5,829 nucleotides of DNA, from assembly GCA_021787505.1 (NCBI GenBank), contig JAJYLU010000141.1:1-5829 (forward strand), read 5' to 3'. The translations under genes and the position numbers were made by a program. Positions within the stretch are counted from its first letter, which is position 1. Every line of letters starts with the position of its first letter. Shown in pieces: positions 1 through 5,829 of this stretch. The notes under the pieces are model-generated. The model was not told where the DNA came from. It made no database searches and worked only from the letters and a program-made list of their open reading frames with translations. The stretch is from Nitrospirota bacterium. Lineage in GTDB: Bacteria; Nitrospirota; Thermodesulfovibrionia; Thermodesulfovibrionales; UBA6898.

Positions 1-821
1 ATCGTATTTCGCATGAAGGCAGTCATGGCATTGCCGACTTCGAGATCGCCCGTCGTCACGGGTTGACCGCCCTTGTCAAAGGCAACGGTGATATTATTCA
101 GGCGCCGTTTGAGGTCTGCGAGATCGTTCGCCACGGAAAGAATGGCCATACACTCTGAGCCCACTGCGATGCCGAACTTCGATTGCATCATGAAGCCGTC
201 CTGCCGTCCTCCGATCCCGATAATGATATTACGGAGACTCTGGGCGCAGAAGTCCATGATCCAGCCCATCTCCACACGTGTGGGGTCTATATTGAGACGC
301 CTCATCTTGGTAAGACGCTCCAGCTGCTCGTCGTTGTAATTGCGCTCGTGCTGCATCCGCGCAGTGACGGCGACCATCGCAAGATTGTGGGCGTTCATGA
401 TGTCGTTGATGTCGCCGGTGAGTCCGAGGGAAAACTCCGTCATCGGGATCAGAAGGGAGTTGCCGCCGCCTGCCGCTGTGCCCTTTACGTTCATCGTTGG
501 TCCGCCGGACGGCTGGCGCAGCGCCCCGCCTACGTTTACGCCGCGCTTACCCAGGCCCTCCATCAGGCCGCAGGAGGTGGTGCTTTTGCCCTCGCCAAGG
601 GGGGTAGGGGTGATAGCGGTCACCTCGATGTACTTGCCGTCAGGCCTGCCTTTGAGGCGGTCGATGACTTTGAGAAAGTCTATCTTGGCGAGGCGGCCCA
701 TGGGAAGCATCTCGTCCTTGTGCAATCCCAACCGCTCCCGCCACTCTTCAGTAGTGGGCATGTTCTTCTCGGCTTCCTCGGAAATCTGCCAGTCAGCTAA
801 TTTCGTTGCATCATACGGCAT
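1..821 (-). CDS. fhs: Formate--tetrahydrofolate ligase (10-formyl-THF synthetase), N-terminal part, 3' end beyond window
   Basis: Cytoplasmic enzyme that condenses formate with tetrahydrofolate at the cost of ATP, giving 10-formyl-THF, the second step of the methyl branch of the Wood-Ljungdahl pathway (reversible in formate-producing oxidisers). The frame is open from ATG 819-821 to the left edge with no stop: 273 residues, about half of the usual ~560-600. Seen directly: the nucleotide-binding P-loop [12 protein letters not shown] at residues 71-82, then LRQPSGGPT (101-109), [10 protein letters not shown] (113-122), [15 protein letters not shown] (134-148) and [14 protein letters not shown] (248-261), all in the family order. 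The start is chosen because a strong AAAAGGAGG Shine-Dalgarno (829-837) sits 7 bases upstream and because the N-terminus fits the family. The motifs around 105-140 differ from the common bacterial form (GPVFGIKGGAAGGG, LTGDIHAI), so this is a divergent subfamily. It may have its own promoter in the upstream gap. Confidence 0.95.
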   Translation of the reverse strand, partial: MPYDATKLADWQISEEAEKNMPTTEEWRERLGLHKDEMLPMGRLAKIDFLKVIDRLKGRPDGKYIEVTAITPTPLGEGKSTTSCGLMEGLGKRGVNVGGALRQPSGGPTMNVKGTAAGGGNSLLIPMTEFSLGLTGDINDIMNAHNLAMVAVTARMQHERNYNDEQLERLTKMRRLNIDPTRVEMGWIMDFCAQSLRNIIIGIGGRQDGFMMQSKFGIAVGSECMAILSVANDLADLKRRLNNITVAFDKGGQPVTTGDLEVGNAMTAFMRNT

Positions 822-828
822 AGTACGT

Positions 829-837
829 CCTCCTTTT
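829..837 (-). promoter_or_regulatory. Strong Shine-Dalgarno of fhs
   Basis: The minus strand reads AAAAGGAGG, a near-perfect anti-16S match, 7 bases before the ATG. It fixes the fhs start and predicts high translation, in keeping with the abundance expected of this ligase in C1 metabolism. Confidence 0.85.
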
Positions 838-850
838 GCGTGCATGATAT

Positions 851-880
851 TTCATAACGTAACAGCAGGTTGTCGGTCAA
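851..880 (-). promoter_or_regulatory. Candidate sigma70-type promoter of fhs
   Basis: On the minus strand, TTGACC (875-880, 5/6 to the -35 consensus) is followed after 18 bases by TATGAA (851-856, 4/6 to the -10 consensus). Transcription would start near 843-845, leaving a leader of about 23 bases that contains the strong ribosome-binding site. The placement is sensible, but the match is by eye only. fhs could also be reached by read-through from the upstream genes. Confidence 0.45.
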
Positions 881-895
881 TAGGGCAATTAGGTC

Positions 896-923
896 ACTTG
901 CAAACGAAATATTCCGTGCAAGT
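896..923. repeat. 28-bp inverted repeat upstream of the fhs promoter, possible operator
   Basis: Perfect 7-base arms ACTTGCA (896-902) and TGCAAGT (917-923) flank a 14-base AT-rich core. Arm centres are 21 bases apart, two DNA turns, as expected for two protein half-sites on one face. The core contains a smaller imperfect palindrome (905-916). The site lies just upstream of the candidate -35 box (about -52 to -79), the usual place for an activator. As RNA it is not followed by a U run, so it does not look like an intrinsic terminator for the gene before it. It matches neither the FNR nor the CRP consensus. Confidence 0.45.
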
Positions 924-937
924 CCCGGCCGCATCAC

Positions 938-1387
938 TTAATAACTTATGAGTGCATTCAAGAACTTGTCGTTCATCCGCCTGAGGTTCTTACACATCAC
1001 CAGGGCGATCTTCTTCATGATTTTGAACGCGAGTGCGGGATCATCCTTTTCCATTTTCTCAAAATCTTCCTTGCCCAGGAGAAGTATCTCCGTGTCTTCC
1101 ACGGCAAACGCCGAGGCCTCGTGTTTTCTTTTTTCAAGGATCGAGAGTTCGCCGAAAAAATGCCCCTTCGCGAAAGCCGCGAGGGTCTGTTTCCAGCCGT
1201 CTGTCGTTACCTTCGAAATCTCGACTTTGCCCGAATGGATAAGGTAAAGCCCTTTTGTGTCTTCCTTTTCCTTGAAAATGGCTTCACCTTTTTTCACATG
1301 GAGCTTCCGGATCGCCTTGGACATCCTGGTCAGCTCCTGGGTGTTGAGATCCTCGAGAAGAACCTGCTGTTTCAATAACTTGTTCAT
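938..1387 (-). CDS. Stand-alone cyclic-nucleotide-binding-domain (Crp-like sensor fold) protein, no DNA-binding domain
   Basis: A complete 149-residue protein made of a single cNMP-binding beta-roll (about residues 10-115) and a C-terminal helical part (116-149). Visible hallmarks are LYLIHSGKVEIS (47-58), GHFFGELSIL (75-84, the phosphate-binding cassette) and AVEDTEILLL (95-104). It lacks the helix-turn-helix of CRP/FNR regulators, which are about 200-230 residues long, and it has no transmembrane or enzyme domain. In the cassette the conserved Glu is present (E80), but the position of the cAMP-phosphate-binding Arg (R82 in E. coli CRP) is Glu90, so cAMP binding is doubtful. ATG 1385-1387 is supported by AAGGAG at 1395-1400. 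It sits between fdhA and fhs on the same strand, 117 bases after the former and 116 before the latter. A sensory or adaptor role in this locus is inference; the exact function is unknown. Confidence 0.85.
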   Translation of the reverse strand: MNKLLKQQVLLEDLNTQELTRMSKAIRKLHVKKGEAIFKEKEDTKGLYLIHSGKVEISKVTTDGWKQTLAAFAKGHFFGELSILEKRKHEASAFAVEDTEILLLGKEDFEKMEKDDPALAFKIMKKIALVMCKNLRRMNDKFLNALISY

Positions 1388-1394
1388 GCCTATT

Positions 1395-1400
1395 CTCCTT
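1395..1400 (-). promoter_or_regulatory. Shine-Dalgarno of the cNMP-domain gene
   Basis: AAGGAG on the minus strand, 7 bases before the ATG, decides this start. A short imperfect hairpin in the leader pairs GCCTG/CAGGC arms (plus-strand positions 1403-1407 and 1423-1427), with two further outer pairs after an A-C mismatch. It ends on the first base of the Shine-Dalgarno, so it might affect access, but it is weak. Confidence 0.7.
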
Positions 1401-1436
1401 AGGCCTGAGCTATTTTTTCCCCCAGGCTTAGATAAT

Positions 1437-1451
1437 CAGGTATTTTACCTG
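1437..1451. repeat. Perfect 15-bp palindrome upstream of the cNMP-domain gene
   Basis: CAGGTA-TTT-TACCTG, two perfect 6-base arms around 3 bases, in the AT-rich gap 50 bases before the ATG. On the minus strand it contains TAAAAT (1442-1447), which is 5/6 to a -10 box, but no good -35 box lies at the right distance (TTTCCT at 17 bases is poor). It could be an operator over a weak promoter or a small RNA hairpin. Neither is proven. Confidence 0.4.
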
Positions 1452-1455
1452 TTTT

Positions 1456-1499
1456 GAAAGAAAAAGGAAAAAAATAAAAAAAGTCAGCGCCCCAAACTT
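1456..1499 (-). terminator. U-rich tract after fdhA, weak terminator candidate
   Basis: Starting 21 bases after the fdhA stop, the transcript has a 28-base pyrimidine run broken by one A (1456-1483), including U7-A-U7. The only hairpin before it is AAGU/ACUU around an 11-base loop (1481-1499), extendable by G-U pairs. This is too weak for a convincing intrinsic terminator. It may attenuate expression between fdhA and the next gene or simply be AT-rich spacer. The rest of the gap holds only the palindrome and the ribosome-binding site. Confidence 0.25.
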
Positions 1500-1504
1500 C
1501 CGGA

Positions 1505-4183
1505 TTACTGCCCGCCGTGCCCGGTCTCAATTTTCACGGCGCAGACCTTTAGTTCAGGTATCTTGCAGACCGGATCGAGTTGGGGGTTGGTCAGTATATT
1601 GGCGGCGGCCTCCCTGTAATGGAAGGGAATAAATACCAATCCCTCAGAGGGTCTTTCGGACACAAGGGCCTTGAGGTCGATGCTCCCTCTCCTGGAAGTG
1701 ACCCTTACTGTATCACCATCGGCTACCTTGAGCCTTTCGGCATCGGCCGGATTTATTTCGACATAGGCTTCGGGCGCCACAATATTCAATTCTTTAACTT
1801 TCCTGGTCATGGAGCCCGTATGATACTGAAAGAGCTGCCTCCCCGTGGTGAGTATAAACGGATATTCTTTGTCGGGAAGTTCCTTCGACGGCTCATAGCT
1901 CACCGGAGTGAACGAGGCCTTACCTCTTGGAAAGCCTCCCTTAAAGAGATAGGGCGTCCCGGGATGGTCGAGCGTCGGGCAGGGCCACTGGAGCCCCCAT
2001 TTTTCGATTCTGCCGTAGGTGATTCCCGCTACCGCCGGCCAGAGTCCCCCTATCTCCCGCAATACTTCTTCGATGAGATTATATTTCATGTCATACCCCA
2101 TACGGCGGGACAGCTCAAGGATGATCGTGGAATCCTCTCTTGCTTTTCCGGGAGGGTTCAGCGCCTTTTTTACCCGCTGGACCCTTCTCTCGGTGTTGGT
2201 AAAGGTGCCGTCTTTTTCTGCGAAACAAGCAGAAGGAAGGACCACATCGGCAAGCTGCGCTGTTTCTGTCATAAAAATATCCTGAACCACGAGGAACTCA
2301 AGGTTCTTCAAGGCCTTCACGGTGTGGTGAGTATCAGGATCGCTCATCACCGGGTTTTCTCCCATGATATACAGCGCCTTTACCTTATCTTCCATGGCGG
2401 CATTCATCATCTCCGTAGCCGTAAGGCCCGGCTTGTCAGAGAGTTTTGCATCCCAGGCGGTCTCGAACTTGGCCCGTATGCTTGGCAGGTCTACCCTCTG
2501 ATAACCGGGATATTGGTTGGGGATGCAGCCCATGTCGGTCGCGCCCTGGACATTGTTCTGTCCCCTCAGGGGGTTCACCCCGGTACTTTCCCTCCCGAGG
2601 TTGCCGGTCATAAGGGCGAGGTTTGCTATTGCGAAGACGTTCTGCGTGCCGTGCGCATGCTGCGTAATGCCCATGGTGTAATAGATCGCCGGTCTTTTTG
2701 CCTTTCCGTATAATAGGGCCGCACTCACAATATCCTTTTTTGGTACCCCGGTGATCTTCTCGACCTTTTCCGGAGAGTAGTCAGCGAGACTTTTCCTGAA
2801 GGTATCGAAGCCCTCGGTCCATTCCTTTACAAAGCCTTTGTCCACCAGTTGCTCTTGCAGCAGTACATGCATCATCCCGTTGAGAAGGGCCACATCGGTT
2901 CCGGGTTTATGCTGCATCCAGACAGTAGAAAAGCGGACGAGATTTATTTTCCTTGGGTCGGCAACGATGATCTTTGCGCCCTTTCTTACCGCCTTCTTCA
3001 TCCTCAGGCCGATGATCGGGTGGGTCTCGGTGGTGTTCGATCCTATGACGAAGAGGACGTCGTTATTCTCGATCTCCGGGATCGAATTGGTCATCGCCCC
3101 TGATCCGAATACAGTGGCCAGACCGGCCACAGTGGCGCTGTGTCAGAGACGGGCGCAGTGATCGACGTTGTTCGTTCCCACCGCGGCCCTCATGAACTTT
3201 TGGAAGAGGTAGTTCTCCTCATTCGTGCACCTGGCTGACGAAAGCCCGGCGATAGAATCCGCGCCGTACTTTGCTTTTACTTTCCCGAGCCTGTCCGCAA
3301 TGAAGTCAAGAGCTTCATCCCAGGTAGCCTCCTTCAACTGGCCTTCTTCCCTGATTAAGGGCGTCTTCAGCCTGGCGGCATTGTTAATGAAGCTGTATCC
3401 GAAACGTCCCTTGGGGCAGAGCCATCCTTCGTTAAGCGTGTCTTCTCTGGAAGAGACGCGGATGACCTCATTCCTTCTCACATGAAGCGTAATGCTGCAC
3501 CCGCAGCCGCAGTAAGGGCAGATCGTTTCGATCTCCTTGATATCCTTCTGCCGGCCCCTCTGTCCCCACGCCTTTCCGGTCAGCGCACCTGTGGGGCAGA
3601 CCGAAACGCACTGACCGCAGAATTCGCAATCAAGGTTTTTTTCGAAAGGGGGGCAAACTTTTGCATTGAAGCCCCTGTAGGCGATGTCTATTGCACCAAC
3701 ACCCTGCACCTCGTCGCAAATGCGGACACATTTCCCGCATAGAATACATTTTTCCATGTTTCTTTCGATGAAAGGATTGTCATCTTTCTTGGCATAGACC
3801 CTTCGTTCACCGTCCAATCGGTTCTCCCTTATGCCGTAGAAATACGCCAGTTCCTGAAGCGTGCAGTCACCCGCTTTCTCGCAGACCATACAGTCATTGG
3901 GATGGTCCGACAGTATAAGTTCAAGGATCGTCTTGCGCAGTTTCTCGATAGTGGGGGACGTCGTCGTGACCTCCATCCCCGCTGCAACCGGCGTTGTGCA
4001 GGATGTCACGGGTCTGTTGATTCCCTTCACGTCAACGATGCAGAGCCTGCAGCCGCCGTAGGGCGTAAGTTTAGGGTGATGGCAGAGGGTGGGGATGGGA
4101 ATATCGGCGAACCTGGCCGCATCCAGAATAGTCGTCCCCTCAGGGACCGAAACCGGCAAACCATTTATGCTCAGGTCTATCAT
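1505..4183 (-). CDS. fdhA: Selenocysteine-containing formate dehydrogenase catalytic subunit with NuoG-like Fe-S N-terminus
   Basis: Interconverts formate and CO2 at a Mo/W-bis-pyranopterin centre. One frame of 892 residues with an in-frame UGA at codon 347, read as Sec. Domains: 2Fe-2S ferredoxin (C34, C45, C48, C62); His-ligated 4Fe-4S (H94, C98, C101, C107); two 4Fe-4S clusters (C146/149/152/156 and C186/189/192/196); molybdopterin-oxidoreductase 4Fe-4S (C222, C225, C229, C256) with K258; catalytic core with NVDHCARL-Sec-HSATVAGLA (339-356); PLRGQNNVQGA (538-548) with Arg540; dinucleotide-binding C-terminal domain (about 770-885, TTGRQLFQYHTGSMTRK). Sec347, His348 and Arg540 align with U140, H141 and R333 of E. 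coli FdhF. The length fits Moorella-type NAD(P)-linked FdhA (about 900). No Tat signal or membrane segment is seen, so it is cytoplasmic. ATG 4181-4183 lies 5 bases after the stop of the flavoprotein gene, with AAGGG at 4193-4197. Metal (Mo or W) cannot be told. The gene is intact; the UGA is not a lesion. Confidence 0.95.
3111..3133 (-). promoter_or_regulatory. Bacterial SECIS element within fdhA
   Basis: Directly after the UGA, the transcript folds into a 6-bp GC-rich stem GUGGCC/GGCCAC (3125-3130 with 3114-3119) closed by the loop GGUCU (3120-3124). A U-U mismatch and two more pairs extend it at the base. The GGUCUG stretch begins 18 bases after the UGA, the same spacing and the same loop sequence as in E. 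coli fdhF, where SelB binds. This supports selenocysteine insertion rather than termination. Confidence 0.88.
3143..3145 (-). other. Selenocysteine codon (UGA) at residue 347 of fdhA
   Basis: The TGA lies exactly where formate dehydrogenases have Sec or Cys, between CARL and HSATVAGLA. The frame is unchanged on both sides, and the protein is homologous to the family before and after it. The host must therefore have selA, selB, selC (tRNA-Sec) and selD, which are not in this window. Confidence 0.94.
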
Positions 4184-4188
4184 AATTC

Positions 4189-5829
4189 TTATCCCTTGCC
4201 TATTGCTTTAAATTTGCACGCCTCGAAACATGCCCCGCATCTCACGCAGATATCGGCGTCGATTGTGTGGGGCTGCTTCTTTTCCCCGCTTATGGCGCCG
4301 GCGGGACAAACTCTCTTGCATGCCCCGCAGCCCTTACAGAACTCGGCGAGTATGACGTATGAAAGGAGGTCCCTGCAAACACCCGCTGGACATTTCTTCT
4401 TTGTGATATGGGCCTCATATTCATCCCGGAAATACCGTATCGTACTCAATATCGGGTTCGGAGCGGTCTGCCCCAGGCCGCAAAGAGACGTGGCCTTTAT
4501 GTCGCGCGCAAGGTCCTCGAGAAGCTCTATGTCGCCTTCTCTGCCTTTGCCGGAGGTTATCCTCTCCAATATCTCCAGGAGGCGCTTCGTCCCGATCCTG
4601 CAGGGCACGCACTTGCCGCAGGATTCCGACTGGGTGAACTGGAGGAAGAACTTCGCTATATTGACCATGCAGTCGTCTTCATCGAGCACCACCATGCCGC
4701 CGGAACCCACGATCGAGCCTACACTCGCCAGGGATTCAAAGTCGACCTTGATATCAAGAAGATGCGAGGGGATACAACCTCCGGAAGGGCCGCCGGTCTG
4801 GACCGCTTTAAACGCCTTGTCGTTTTCGATGCCTCCGCCTATATCGTATATAATCTCCCTCAGGGGGATACCCATAGGAACTTCGATAAGCCCCGAATTC
4901 CTAATCTTGCCGGTAAGGGCAAACACCTTCGTCCCTTTGCTCTTCTCCGTACCGAAGGAAGAGTACCACCCGGCGCCCTTTCTTATGATGTACGGGACAT
5001 TGGCCAGCGTCTCCACATTGTTGATCACCGTGGGTTTACCCCACAGGCCTTTATAGACGGGGAAGGGCGGTTTCGCACGCGGCATACCTCTCTGGCCTTC
5101 TATCGAAGCGATGAGAGCTGTCTCCTCGCCGCAGACAAAAGCGCCGGCGCCGAGTTTTATCTTTATGTCGAAATTGAACTTAGTCCCTAAGATGCCTTTT
5201 CCCAGGAACTTGTGCTGTCTGGCCTCTTTTAGCGCATTCTTGAGCCGTTCCACTGCAAGAGGATATTCGGCCCGTATGTATACGTACCCCCTGTCAGCGC
5301 CGATAGAATAGGCGCCGATGATCATCCCCTCAATCACCGCGTGGGGGTTGCCTTCTATGACGGAGCGGTCCATAAAGGCACCGGGATCGCCTTCGTCGGC
5401 ATTGCAGATGATATATTTATGCTCCGATGTCTCTTTGCTGCAGATCTCCCACTTTGTGCCGGTTGGGAACCCGGCCCCGCCACGGCCCCGCAAACCGGAC
5501 TGCCTGATCACGCCGATCGTTTCCGCAGGGGACATGGTAGTGACGACCTGCTTCAGGGCATTATAGCCTTCGACATTCAGATACGACTCTATGTCTTCAG
5601 GGTCAACGGAGCCGCAATCAGACAGCACGACCTTTACCTGTTTGTTGTGGAAAAGATGATAATCTTCTGGGACTGCCCATTCCTCAACCGGTTTACCGTC
5701 GATTACATGTTCATCGACAATCCTTTCGACCATAGCCGGCTTAATAAACTGGTAAGTGGTTTTACTGTCATTTACCACGATGTCAACGAGGACGTCCCTC
5801 GCACACAACCCCCTGCAACCCACTTTATG
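4189..5829 (-). CDS. NuoF/HndC-like NAD(P)H-binding flavoprotein subunit of formate dehydrogenase, 5' end beyond window
   Basis: FMN- and NAD(P)H-binding electron-transfer subunit that would link the formate dehydrogenase encoded next to it with NAD(P) and perhaps ferredoxin. 546 residues are visible; the frame is open to the right edge, and family members of this type have about 600-630. Counting from the first visible codon: the tail of an N-terminal thioredoxin-like 2Fe-2S domain (VGCRGLC, C5 and C9); FMN/NADH loop GLRGRGGAGFPTG (112-124); NADEGDPGAF (143-152); CGEETAL (233-239); 4Fe-4S site SCGKCVPCRIGT with C404, C407, C410 and distal C450 in SLCGLGQTAPNP; then a C-terminal 2x4Fe-4S ferredoxin domain (C498/501/504/508 and C528/531/534/538). 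This architecture is that of HndC, HydB and Moorella FdhB, not of complex I NuoF, which lacks both end domains. TAA at 4189-4191 is 5 bases before fdhA, so the two are almost surely co-transcribed. A NuoE-like partner probably lies upstream (inference). Confidence 0.93.
   Translation of the reverse strand, partial: HKVGCRGLCARDVLVDIVVNDSKTTYQFIKPAMVERIVDEHVIDGKPVEEWAVPEDYHLFHNKQVKVVLSDCGSVDPEDIESYLNVEGYNALKQVVTTMSPAETIGVIRQSGLRGRGGAGFPTGTKWEICSKETSEHKYIICNADEGDPGAFMDRSVIEGNPHAVIEGMIIGAYSIGADRGYVYIRAEYPLAVERLKNALKEARQHKFLGKGILGTKFNFDIKIKLGAGAFVCGEETALIASIEGQRGMPRAKPPFPVYKGLWGKPTVINNVETLANVPYIIRKGAGWYSSFGTEKSKGTKVFALTGKIRNSGLIEVPMGIPLREIIYDIGGGIENDKAFKAVQTGGPSGGCIPSHLLDIKVDFESLASVGSIVGSGGMVVLDEDDCMVNIAKFFLQFTQSESCGKCVPCRIGTKRLLEILERITSGKGREGDIELLEDLARDIKATSLCGLGQTAPNPILSTIRYFRDEYEAHITKKKCPAGVCRDLLSYVILAEFCKGCGACKRVCPAGAISGEKKQPHTIDADICVRCGACFEACKFKAIGKG
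4193..4197 (-). promoter_or_regulatory. Shine-Dalgarno of fdhA inside the end of the flavoprotein gene
   Basis: AAGGG on the minus strand, 9 bases before the fdhA ATG and within the last codons of the preceding gene. The match is modest, so initiation of fdhA may rely partly on ribosomes finishing the upstream gene (translational coupling, inferred from the 5-base gap). Confidence 0.5.

Noticed and set aside
183..800. 205-residue plus-strand open frame opposite fhs
   Set aside because: It is the antisense shadow of a well-conserved gene, has no recognisable domain and shows low-complexity composition.
896..923. Intrinsic terminator of the cNMP-domain gene
   Set aside because: The stem is short with a 14-base loop, and the 3' side continues GACCTAATTGCC with no U run.
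938..1387. CRP/FNR-family transcription factor
   Set aside because: The protein ends at 149 residues after the sensor fold; there is no helix-turn-helix and no frameshifted HTH remnant is evident in the 116 bases downstream.
1580..2713. 377-residue plus-strand open frame opposite fdhA
   Set aside because: It is a shadow of the conserved FDH core; it shows no recognised family and lies wholly inside a strongly supported gene on the other strand.
3143..3145. Nonsense mutation or pseudogene in formate dehydrogenase
   Set aside because: The frame continues unbroken on the other side, the codon sits at the known Sec position and a SECIS-like hairpin follows at the correct distance.
3902..5056. 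384-residue plus-strand open frame spanning the fdhA/flavoprotein junction
   Set aside because: It crosses two real genes on the opposite strand and its translation has no domain signature.
5821..5823. GTG as the true start of the flavoprotein gene
   Set aside because: The frame stays open to the window edge, and the visible N-terminus is the end of a 2Fe-2S domain (second Cys pair), so the real start lies outside.
4189..5829. Respiratory complex I subunit NuoF
   Set aside because: Both terminal Fe-S extensions and the adjacent formate dehydrogenase gene point to a soluble FDH or hydrogenase-type flavoprotein; no membrane Nuo subunits are present.

Overview
This is a compact, single-direction stretch of a bacterial chromosome. 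All four genes lie on the minus strand, so transcription runs from the right edge to the left edge. In transcription order they are: a NuoF/HndC-like flavoprotein subunit (5' end cut off by the right edge), the catalytic subunit of a selenocysteine-containing formate dehydrogenase, a small stand-alone cyclic-nucleotide-binding-domain protein, and the N-terminal part of formate--tetrahydrofolate ligase (3' end cut off by the left edge). No tRNA, rRNA, CRISPR array, insertion sequence or phage feature was seen. Long plus-strand reading frames are shadows of these genes.

Right half (about 1505-5829): the flavoprotein and the formate dehydrogenase genes are separated by only 5 bases and look like one translationally close pair. 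The flavoprotein carries an FMN/NAD(P)H site and several Fe-S clusters. The dehydrogenase carries a NuoG-like Fe-S N-terminus fused to a molybdopterin formate dehydrogenase domain. Together they predict a soluble NAD(P)-linked formate dehydrogenase/CO2 reductase, possibly of the electron-bifurcating type. The key point for annotation is that the dehydrogenase is a single gene of 892 residues read through an in-frame UGA (3143-3145) as selenocysteine. A SECIS-like hairpin follows directly. Automatic calling would split it into two genes.

Left half (1-1504): a 117-base AT-rich gap with a pyrimidine-rich tract (in the transcript) and a perfect short palindrome precedes the cyclic-nucleotide-domain gene. 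A 116-base gap with a 28-base inverted repeat and a plausible sigma70-type promoter precedes fhs. The ligase uses formate, ATP and tetrahydrofolate to make 10-formyl-tetrahydrofolate. The window therefore encodes the first two steps of the methyl branch of the Wood-Ljungdahl pathway (CO2 to formate to formyl-THF), or the reverse direction in an oxidising syntroph.

The organism is most likely a strict anaerobe that makes selenoproteins and uses C1 metabolism. The form of the ligase and of the small cNMP-domain protein suggests a Desulfobacterota-type sulfate reducer or syntroph (Syntrophorhabdus-like lineages are one possibility). That assignment is inference from remembered family patterns, not from a search.
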